Part shown: positions 25,527 through 35,104 of the stretch, one piece after another
Layout: the number at the start of each line of letters is the position of its first letter
Numbering within the stretch: position 1 is the stretch's first letter
Source of the DNA: Adineta steineri
Taxonomy: Eukaryota > Rotifera > Eurotatoria > Adinetida > Adinetidae
Reading direction: 5' to 3'
DNA length: 64,000 nucleotides
NCBI GenBank assembly: GCA_905250115.1
Contig: CAJNOI010000028.1
Span: 696,611-760,610, forward strand
Translations under genes and position numbers: made by a program
The notes under the pieces: model-generated
What the model saw: only the letters and a program-made list of their open reading frames with translations
The model's database searches: none
What the model was told of the DNA's origin: nothing

Positions 25527-26237
25527 ATGATAACGTTAGTAGAAACATTATCGACTGTTGAATTATCAACGGTTACTCATCATCGCACATCATCACATAA
25601 TTATAATGTAAATCTCGACAACAATAAACAAATAGTTGAGCAATTGTCTGAACCATATAAATTAATTAATTCGATTGAAAACAACCGTAAGAGCTTAGTT
25701 TTAATAGTGTATATGAGAATTTTCACATATATTTGTAATTTTTAATTGTTTGCTCTAGTAATTTGCAATACCCTTACTGTACTCCTACTGGGTGAGAAAC
25801 AATCGTCTTTAAGAACTACTCTGAACAGATGTTTAACGTCTCAAGATACAAGTTTAATTTTTTTTCCTACAAGAGAAGACTTATTGGATTGGTTGAACAA
25901 TAATTCTTCAGTAAAAGTGGCTTCTTTAATTATTGAAGCAAAGATTAATGTTCAAGAGATTATAATTCACAGTCATCCGTTTAAAAACATTCGTTCAATT
26001 CTTATTTATTGTAAGACAAATATGTTGATTCCGTTGCAGCGTTTTGCTAGATCTTTCATCAAAATTGATGGCATTTTCGATGATGTTACTCGCCTTCTTA
26101 TCAAGTTAGTTATTGATCTTGCTCTTTTTTCAGAGCAATTAGGTGATCAAAAACGGGAGGATGAAAACAATGAATTAGAAGCTCAAAAATATTATGATCG
26201 TGCTTTTAGATTTTGCACATTGGCACGAACGCTTTAG
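25527..26237 (+). CDS. Small uncharacterised protein, TRAF companion
   Basis: Two exons, 25527-25686 and 25759-26237, use a consensus GTAAGA donor and CTCTAG acceptor and give about 212 residues. No catalytic motif is recognised. The pattern of a variable strand-rich part, then SHPFKNIRSILIYCKTN, then FIKIDGIFDDVTRLLIKLV, resembles an N-terminal module I associate with bdelloid ART and repeat proteins; this is an impression, not a search result. A charged tail (DQKREDENNELEAQKYYDRA) ends the protein, as if the module had been cut off before a repeat region. It sits just upstream of TRAF protein B in the same orientation, and the pair was duplicated together. Confidence 0.65.
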
Positions 26238-26782
26238 AATGTGAGTGAACGTACCCAGGACATTAAAGAAAAACTTTGAAAAAAAAATTCTTCTATGCGC
26301 TTATTCATGCTAAAAGGTATATTTTTAATGAAATCAATGAAATAATTTTTGATTATATTACTAATTATTTTTTTTTTTAAAGTAAAATTTTATTTTGCAC
26401 TCATTCGAAAATGAAAAAGATTTCGTCATGTTTTTGCTTTACTTTCTACTTTTGCACAAAAACAAGATGTAGAAAGGACTAATACTATTGTTTTTGTATT
26501 GACAAAAGTTTACAACGTTAAAATATCGAAGATTTTTATTTACTTTTTGCTTGTATAAATAAACGTCGTAAAAATTTATATATTATTACTAACATAACCT
26601 TTCTAGTTTTATTCATAGATGTAGAACAGTCAGTACTAGTTAATACTACTTAATATATATATATATATATATAATTCATACTTTAGATTTTAATTATTTT
26701 AACTTTTAATCTATTTATCATCTTTATTGACTAATAAATTACTTAATACTTTCAAACTGAACAATCATCCACGCGGTAAACC
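26238..26782. other. Short intergenic with (TA)n
   Basis: AT-rich spacer between the companion gene and TRAF protein B, with a (TA)n tract at about 26653-26672. Probably holds the promoter and 5' leader of the TRAF gene; no specific element recognised. Confidence 0.4.
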
Positions 26783-28831
26783 ATGGCAACTGGAAACACA
26801 AGTGGTGATGAAAAAAAAATTCTTTTATTGTGGCCAAAATCAATCACACACCCACACCCACACCCACACCCACACCCATCTATAATTTCATTTATTACGT
26901 ACGCTGATTTGATTGATTATGTATATGAAAATTTTAGTCGAACAGACACATTTGATTTGCATATTCCTGGAGAATATCTAGAGAAATTACTTGAAGATCC
27001 ACCTGGCAAATTCGAGCAAATTCGTATTCATGTATATTATGAGAAAAATGGTGATTTGGAACATAATCAAAATTGTTTTCAATTGAAACATAATAAAATA
27101 CAATTTTGTCTTGAACGTGATTTGGAAAAACAATTGCAAAATACTGAAACTAGTATAGCAACTAGCTCACCAAGATCAATTGATAGACCAGCAATAAATG
27201 GTATCACTACTTCAATTATGGAACGTCTTTTCTCTAAACGATCAAATCCATCTCATTATGATTCATTGATGCCAAAAAAATTTCATTCAACAACTCAATC
27301 TGATACATGGATGAAAAATATGGAAGAAATTGATCTGCGTTTTAGTTGTGCATATTGTAAATTACTTTTGCGTGAACCGTATCAACTTACCTGTGGTCAT
27401 CGTTTATGTAAATCATGTGTACATATTCATAATAAGTAAATATTTTTTTCACTGATATTGAAAAAAAATAATACTTTATTTTCTTAGGTGTGCAATTTGT
27501 TTCGAAGTCATAGAAAAAGATAAAGTATGTTTATTGAAATTTTTTTCAAAAATACATTCTATTCGTTTATCCAGATTTGGTTAGATCGAGGTTTAGAAAT
27601 TGAAATACGAAGTTTTTCAAAAACTTGTTCCCAATGTGAATGGAGAGGTCCATTGACATCTTTTAAGGTATGAAGTTTTAATTCTTTTCTTTCATACAAT
27701 AATATCGTTTTTTAGGAGCATATTGAATACAATCATGGAGATTCTATAGTCTGTAGTTGTTGTAAACAACAAGTAAATAAATAACTGATGACTTTTCTTG
27801 TAATTAACCGTATTTTTTCAGGTTGATCGAAGTAATTTGAGTCAACATTACTTATCTGAAACTCATCAACGAAATCTTCTTTCTCGTATACGGTCAATGG
27901 TTTTAACAGACAATAATAGTAGCAGACTTAATAATCAAATTGTCAATGGATACTCGATTTCAACAAATGATGCAAATGTTTTAAAAAATTATTTAGAACA
28001 CACCGAAAGGGACATTTTACTTGTACAAAATAACATTGAACGTCTTAAAAAGCAATCTTCTTTATTCGAAACAGTACTTCAAGCAACCATTAATGATATT
28101 GCTAACGAAACAATTAGTCGAAACTCATTAACAAAAAATAGTCAACTTTCTAATGATGGTTCGTTTATTTGGCGTATTACAAATGTTAAAGAAAAGAGAA
28201 GTACATGTATAAAATAAAGTTTTTATTTTTATTCGTTGTTATCTATTTTCTAGTGGATGCTGCATCTGAACGACAAATGTCAATATATTCTGAACCATTT
28301 TATTCATCTCCAACAGGCTATAAAATGCGTTTACGATTGTATTTAAATGGTGATGGTAATGCACGTGGTACACATTTATCATTATTTTTAGTAATAATGC
28401 GTAATGAATTTGATGCTATTATTCATTGGCCATTCAAATATAAAATCATATTTACTTTACTCAATCAGTTACAATCTGATAGTCCATCAAAATATTTTTG
28501 GCCTGATGTAAACTTAGCATCTTTTCATCGTCCAACAACGGATATGAATACTGCTTGTGGTATTCCAAAGTTTTTTCCACTTGATATATTTAAAAAAACA
28601 TATGCTGAATACGTTCAAAATGATACAATGTTCGTCAAAGTTGAAGTGGATTTTACTAGTGAAAGATCAGGTAAAGTATATTCAGTTAAAATTTTTCTTA
28701 TCAAAAAATACTTGCAAATTGTTTTCTATGTAGAATTAGTATTCATTCCTGGTGTTAATGAATTAGCAAATGATGAAAAACATGCGGACACAATTCATGA
28801 AGACATTTATCGAATGATTTCATTAAGCTAA
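26783..28831 (+). CDS. RING / TRAF zinc-finger / coiled-coil / MATH protein B
   Basis: TRAF-like protein of about 577 residues. Seven exons join in frame: 26783-27435, 27488-27524, 27575-27667, 27716-27772, 27822-28200, 28254-28670 and 28734-28831. Exons 2-4 have the same lengths (37, 93, 57) as in protein A, showing common descent. An unknown N-terminal domain (about 1-190) precedes a RING finger (FSCAYCKLLLREPYQLTCGH, CKSC, CAIC). A TRAF-type finger region follows (CSQCEWRGPLTSFKEHIEYN), then a coiled coil (LVQNNIERLKKQSSLFETVL) and a MATH domain (FIWRITNV, GYKMRLRLYLNGDGNARGTH, DTMFVKVEVDF). A likely role is ubiquitin ligase or adaptor downstream of receptors. A His-Pro tract at residues about 23-32 is encoded by a telomere-like repeat and is absent from paralogue C. 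The last intron is 63 bases with no stop, so retaining it would also give an open protein. Confidence 0.87.
26845..26878. repeat. Coding (CCCACA)n telomere-like tract
   Basis: Five and a half units of CCCACA, the reverse of the TGTGGG repeat described for bdelloid telomeres, lie inside exon 1 of TRAF protein B. Translated in frame they give HPHPHPHPHP. The equivalent place in paralogue C reads KKNYEHLP and has no repeat. Confidence 0.85.
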
Positions 28832-30564
28832 TATATGGTGATGAAATTAAATAAACTGTCAGATTAATGATTTTTTTTGCCTTAATAGCATTTCAGAAGC
28901 TAATTTGATCACTACTGATGAACTTTGTCAGTTTGGAAATATTTTTTCTCTAAATTTTGAGTTTTTAAATGAAAAACTGATAAATGTAATAAGCATGTGG
29001 TTTTTTCAATTAGTTTATTGTTACTAACAAATCTCTGATGCAAAAAAGTCATTACTGCTATTATTTTTGTTTTTTTCTGTTTTTATACATTCTTCCTAAA
29101 TCCTTCTTACATATTTTTATTTTTTGAAATTCATTCTTACTACGTGAATTTATTAAATAAAAACATCTTCTCTTTTTGGTCGATTTTCAGATTTCGAAGA
29201 TAGTATAACTGATTGACCTGAAATTTCGACCACAGATACGTTTGTGCTTTTCCAAAAGTCTCACTTTATTTTTTTTTGAATAAGAAGATGCGTAAAGAAT
29301 CTTGAATGAACTGTTGTCTCGATTTTCAAAACCCAATACATGTCTGTATAAGGAGATCAGAAATGAAAATGACTCATTTTACTGCTGGTAAGGATCGAAG
29401 TCCGTTCGGAGAAAGTTAAAGGAGGTTATACTTCGTACAATTGAACGCTTTTGACATGTTTTTTTTATATACATACATCATAGTCGAGTGAAGTTCAAAA
29501 AACATCTGTCTATATTATATCTATATTTTTTCTAAATCAATATAATTAGTAAATATTTTTTTTGTAAAAATTATTATTAAAATATCCAATTTCCGTAATA
29601 ATCTAATAGAAATTATTTTCAAATCTGTTAGTTTTTTTAATAAATAAAGAGTTTAAATCTTACGTTATTCTTTAATGTAGAAAATACCAAGAATCTCTAA
29701 AAATGAATCTGCCTATATTTTTCAAACTGACAATTATATTTCATTTTATTGTTGACATTGTAACAGTATTTTTATGTTTAACATCGAAATATTTATGTAC
29801 TAATAAAATTAATTAGGATTTGTTTTTGTACTATTGTATCAAATGATAACAAGCCATAAAAACACAAAACCAATGTAGCGAATCATCTTCAACGTGGTTT
29901 GTTTGAAGCTTTCAATCAAAATCATCACGGCATATATTTTTTCTTTTCTATTTCTATTGTCTTTCACGATCGTATAAAAAAAACGTCGCAGTTTTTCTTC
30001 ATATAATCGATGGGTGTATACAGAGAGAAAAGATGACGTCATTGATACATGTTTAACGAAAAATAACTCATTTTAGCTTTTTTTGTTTGTTTTTCAGTTG
30101 CTTTTTTGCAACATGCAATATGTTCTCGATTATTAGTATATAAATGGTTGATATTACCATTTTCTTTTACATAAGTGAGCATGTCGAAATGAGCTGGTAG
30201 TTCAAACAATATATCTATTACTTATAACATCGTATGTGTATTGTAAACAGATAGTTTTCTGTCATATTTATAACATATTTCGATTATTTTTAACGTGTAT
30301 AGAAAAATTTTATTCTTTTTTTCAATTACAGTCATCTTGAACCCCATTATACAAAAATACACTAAGAATATCCCCAGTTATTATTATAATAACATTATTA
30401 CTTGTAAAGTCTGTATAAAAGAGTATTATTTCATCTTTATCTATTAAGATTACATGATCAAGCAACCTTTGATTAATATTTATTTTCAGACTTTTTTTCC
30501 TTTATTCTATTGATGATTATTTGTTTAACCTTTATTTCAACTGAAACAAATTTTACACTTTCAT
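28832..30564. other. Intergenic; duplicate of upstream spacer
   Basis: No gene seen. From about 29460 it repeats the sequence found upstream of 25527, including an almost unchanged block of about 270 bases (30235-30500 against 25195-25460). Confidence 0.5.
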
Positions 30565-31272
30565 ATGACAACGTTAGTGGAAACATTATCGACCGTTGAA
30601 TTATCAACGGTTACTCATCATCGCACATCATCACATAATTATAATGTAAATCTCGAAGACAATAAACAATTAATTGAACAATTATCTCAACCATCCAAAC
30701 TAATTGATTCGACTTAGAACAATGGTAGGACCTTAGTTTTAATAGTATATCTAAAACTGCAAATATATTTGTAATTTTTAATTGTTTGCTCTAGTAATTT
30801 GCAATATCCTTACCGTACTCGTACTGAGTGAGAACCAATCGTCTTTAAGAACTACGCTGAGCAGATGTTTAACATCTGAAGATACAAGTTTGATTTTTTT
30901 TCCGACAAGAAAAGACTTATTGAATTAGTTGAATACTAATTCTTCAGTAGAAGTAGCTTCTGTAATTATCGAAGCAAAGATTAATGGTCACGAGATTATA
31001 ACTCGCAGTCATCCATTTAAAAATATTCGGTCAATTCTTATTTATTGTAAGACAAATATGTTGATTCCGTTGCAGCGTTTTGCTACATCTTTCATAAAGA
31101 TTGATGGCATTTTCGATGATGTTACTCGCCTTCTTATCAAGTTAGTTATTGATCTTGCTCTTTTTTCAGAATAATAAGATGATCAAAAACAGGAGGATGA
31201 AAACAATGAATTAGAAGCTCAAAAATATTATGATCGTGCTTTTAGATTTGGCACATTAGCAAGAATGTTCTA
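30565..31272 (+). pseudogene. Broken copy of the TRAF companion gene
   Basis: Paralogue of 25527-26237 with the same two-exon layout. At least three in-frame stops are visible by comparison: TAG where the intact copy has GAA near the end of exon 1 (about 30714), TAG replacing the Trp codon of LLDWLN (about 30927), and TAA TAA in place of the Gln-Leu of SEQLGD (about 31172). Long stretches between stops are still nearly identical to the intact copy, so the decay looks recent. Confidence 0.85.
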
Positions 31273-31604
31273 GAACGTGAGTAAACGTATTCATAACATA
31301 AGACATTTTTTTTACTATATTTATTTTGCTGTTATTTGTAAATGAAAAAGTTTTCTTCATATCTTTGTTTTATTTTCTACTTTTGTACAAAAACAAGATG
31401 TATAAAGGACCAATACTATTGCTTTTTTATTTACAAAGATTTACATATCATTACTAATATAATCTCTCTAATTTTATTCATAGATGAATAGTCAATATTA
31501 TTTAATATTACTTAATATATATATACATGTAATTTATGTTTTAGATTTTTATTTAAAAGCCTTTAAATTACTTGTCTCCTTTATCGACTAATAAAGTATC
31601 TAAT

Positions 31605-32208
31605 ATGTTCGGTATGAGCAATGATCCACCCAGAAAGCTATTATTCTTGGCAACTGGAAACAGTGATGGTAATATAAACGAAACACTTTTAATTTGGCCA
31701 AAAGCTCTCAAAAAGAATTACGAACATTTACCGATTACTTTATTTGTTACGTACTCTGATTTGATTGATTATGTATATAGAAATCTTGGTGGCGGACATC
31801 CATTTGATTTGCATATACCTGGAGAATATCTAAAGGGAATACTAGAAGATCCTGTTAGCAAATCCTGTCAAATTCATATTTATCCATATTATGATAATAT
31901 TGATAATTTAAACTACGATAAAAATCGTTTTCAATTTAAGCATAAAAGACTACAATTTTGTCTTGAAAGTGATTTGGAAAAACAATTGCAAAATATTGAA
32001 GCTAGAGTAGCAGCTAGCCCATGGGGATCGATCGGTAGCGAAGCACTAAATAATCTTGCTATGGCATGGGGGGAACGTCTTCGTTCTAAACAATCAAATC
32101 CATCTCATTATGATTCATTGATGCCAGAAAAATTCCATTCGACAGCTCAATCTGATTCAGGGATGAAAAATATGGAAGAAATTGATCCACGTTTTATTTG
32201 TGGATCTT
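31605..32208 (+). CDS. TRAF-like protein C, 3' end lost in gap
   Basis: First exon of a paralogue of protein B, starting MFGMSNDPPRKLLFLATG and running into the assembly gap. The shared N-terminal domain is clear (VTYSDLIDYVYRNLGGGHPF, DLHIPGEYLKGILEDP, QFCLESDLEKQLQN), followed by the conserved YDSLMPEKFHST and the run-up to the RING finger (EEIDPRFICGS). RING, TRAF finger and MATH parts would lie in or beyond the gap and are not found on the right side, which begins unrelated sequence. The exon itself is open and looks functional. Confidence 0.8.
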
Positions 32209-32308
32209 NNNNNNNNNNNNNNNNNNNNNNNNNNNNNNNNNNNNNNNNNNNNNNNNNNNNNNNNNNNNNNNNNNNNNNNNNNNNNNNNNNNNNNNNNNNN
32301 NNNNNNNN
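32209..32308. other. 100-N assembly gap
   Basis: Exactly 100 N. It interrupts TRAF-like gene C right before its RING finger; none of the missing exons appear on the right-hand side. Confidence 0.99.
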
Positions 32309-32754
32309 AAAACGAATCCTATTCTCGTCATCATTTAGTTATGCACCACAAAACAACAAATATTGACAAGCAAAAAAAGGAAAAATGAAGTTTTCACAAG
32401 AGTAAAAACTGAACCACATTACAATACACAATAAAATAAAAGAATAAATAATGTTAATAATATATCTCACTGTTTATGTTCTACATGTTACATACACGAA
32501 AAAAGACACAGCAAAAACAAATAAAATAAACTAAAACACTGCAAGTTGTTGACAAATATAGAGTTGTGAGAAAAAAAATTCATTAAAATACATATATATG
32601 TATGTTTATATATATATATATCAGTACAATGTATATGCATGTATGTATTAGGAATTATAGAAAAACAATATATGTATGAGCGTGCACTGAGCATGGTATG
32701 TTGTTTGAAAAAAAGATATTAGAAAAAAAAAATATTGTTTTTGTTATTATTATT
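32309..32754. other. 3' flank of calcineurin B gene
   Basis: AT-rich with (AT)n-like tracts near 32605-32620. No gene; probably the 3' untranslated region of the minus-strand calcineurin B gene. Confidence 0.45.
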
Positions 32755-34606
32755 TCATACAGCTACAGTCATTTTCTTTTGTATATCATCGATTAATGAA
32801 TCTCCAACACACTGAAAAAAAAAGAAGATGAAAAAAAAACAAATTATTTATATGAATTATAAAATAAACAATGTCTACTAGAACAAAACTGACAATATGA
32901 AAATATTTTTTATGCATAAAACAAAGCAACAACTAGTGTAATAATAAAACTAATGTCACAGACAATGACAAAAAATTACCTGTAATGATTTAGATTTTGA
33001 TATTACTCGGCAGACTTATGTTGAGCTCATAAGTAGGGATAAACTAGAAGAAGGATATGGAGGTCGAAATAACAAAATCATATAGGGAAAATAGAAATGA
33101 CTTTAAGAAAAAGTACAACGAAAGTCGAAAAAGAATTTCAAATAGATTAATTAATATACTTACGGCACAAAATTCATCAAAACTTATTTTTCCATCACCA
33201 TCTTTATCTGCATTGATGATTGTCTATTCATTTAAAAAAAAAATTCTTTTAATTTTCTTAATAAATCTAATTGAATTTACTTTATCAACAATTTGTTGTA
33301 ATTGAGAATCTTTTAAATTTGATCCAACCATCATTTTTAGCACTTGAAATAATTCACCTAAAAAAAAGATATGAAAATCTAATCAAGATCAAACATAGAC
33401 ATATGACAAATACATTCATATATAGTAATATATGAGATGTTTCGCACTGTAAATGACAAGTAATGATATGTTCTATTTCTCTTTATGAAAAAAAAAACTT
33501 TCTCATCGATCATTGCTTCAACGTTAAAATAGCAGTGCCTCTTTTTTAACAAAACTTTACACGGACAAATAGCTGATACATTGCTAGATGCTTAATAGAT
33601 TTCTGTTCAATAGAATGAGACAATAGTAAACAATATGAATTTTGACCAAATGGTTAATCAAAAAGAACTATTGATATTCGCAATATGACATTTTATCAGT
33701 TTTTAAAACGAGTCTTTGAGGGTTTTCTGCAAGATTAAATCTAGTATGCTCGAAAAAATCCTAACCCATGTCATCAAAACCGCTTGAAAATCGACAATGT
33801 TATCGCGATATACAAGCCGATTAATTGTGAGATCTATCGCGATAAAATCGTGATTAATCGCCCAGACCTTGGCGATTTTGATGACGTGGGAAGCTTTGCA
33901 AAAAAGAATCTGAATATCGGTTTCGATCCTTGTCACGGCGCGACTGCTTTCTAGATCCCTAAATTTTGAGCAAAACTTAAACTCAAATTGAATTTCCTTT
34001 TGGCCTTAATATTATTTCTCTCATCGGATTAATATCTTTTTTAATAGACAAATATGAATTACCATTTGAAATAAATCCATCTTTATCCATGTCATAGATT
34101 TTGAATGCAACTGAAAAATAAAATTCATTAGAAAATCTATTTTTAATTCTATGTATATACATACATCGAAGTTTAGATTCTTTATCTCCTTTAACACTAA
34201 ATTGTGATATACCACCGATAAATTCTAATAAAATAAAAATTTAATTTTATCACAACTCTTTTTGTTTTTTTAAATAATAAACTACCTTTGAAATCAATTT
34301 CACCATTTCCATCAGTATCAAAAATATCAATAACACGTTGAACAAGTGGATTTTGTTGTAATTCAGGGATAGACATAAATTCTTGTATACTTAATGAACC
34401 ACTACCATCGATGTCTAATTTTTTAAAACGTTTACCTAACCGACGTATTTCATCAGCATCAACTATAGAATAAATTTTTTTTAATTAAAATAAAAAACAA
34501 ATAATAATTTTTACATGTAGCACAAAGCTCAACGGGTATTGATGTCATATTCCCCTAAAAATAAAAGATTCAGTAAATATATCAATCGAATTTTTCATCA
34601 TACCAT
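32755..34606 (-). CDS. CNB: Calcineurin regulatory subunit B
   Basis: Ca-binding regulatory subunit of the phosphatase calcineurin (PP2B), which activates the catalytic A subunit on Ca rise. Eight exons join in frame: 34606-34604, 34554-34515, 34462-34286, 34224-34165, 34110-34063, 33357-33281, 33223-33164 and 32811-32755, giving 173 residues against the usual 170. Four EF-hand loops are visible: [40 protein letters not shown] and [15 protein letters not shown] (loop starts at the ADKDGDGK Asp). Also present are [28 protein letters not shown] and the C-terminal KKMTVAV. The first coding exon holds only the ATG, and the next begins GGG AAT, restoring the Met-Gly-Asn start that is N-myristoylated in this family. 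Intron 5 is 705 bases and carries interleaved inverted repeats. Confidence 0.95.
33765..33890. repeat. Inverted-repeat element in calcineurin B intron
   Basis: Outer arms 33765-33783 and 33872-33890 match inversely at 17 of 19 bases (CCCATGTCATCAAAACCGC). Inside are a perfect 11-bp pair (TTATCGCGATA at 33800-33810, TATCGCGATAA at 33835-33845) and an 8-bp pair (CGATTAAT at 33818, ATTAATCG at 33853). GC content is above the surroundings, which suggests an inserted element. Confidence 0.6.
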
Positions 34607-35104
34607 GATAATAGTTTAATTAAATCCGATATCAGTTACGTGTTGTAATCGAACAATGTTTTTCTCAATCTCAAGATGAATAATCTATCAATAATCTACC
34701 ATTTTATTTATTATTGACTATGGCCTCGATGATAATAGTTATTAGAAGAAATTTTTCATCGAAAGAGGGCGCTTTTCATATTGTTCAAGAAACTTCTATA
34801 TCAACAAAAAATAATAAAACACAAGTGTTTTCATCTTAGCTGGAAGTTTCACGTTTTGTCGAAATGACGCACTTCATTCTAGATAAAGAAAACCCTTCTA
34901 AATAAATAATTTCCGTTGAGTCATTCACAATGACTAACACATATAATATAAAATATACGCCAACTATTCACATTATTATTTCGTGAGCATTACACAACAC
35001 GCATCAGTTATACATCGATGCGTGGTCTTCGTCCATAGTACATATATATATACATGCATTTTTTTTTAGATTTCTTTTTACACGCTAATATTATAAAGGA
35101 AAAT

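Larger units (their letters stand above)
29460..32208 (+). repeat. Second copy of the companion + TRAF tandem unit
   Basis: Direct copy of about 24300-27360 about 5 kb downstream. It covers spacer, companion gene (now broken) and the first exon of a TRAF-like gene. The right end is lost in the gap at 32209. Noncoding blocks are in places more alike than the TRAF exons. Confidence 0.8.

Noticed and set aside
33703..33936. Minus-strand 77-codon open frame
   Set aside because: It covers the inverted-repeat element in calcineurin B intron 5 and interrupts a perfectly joined gene.
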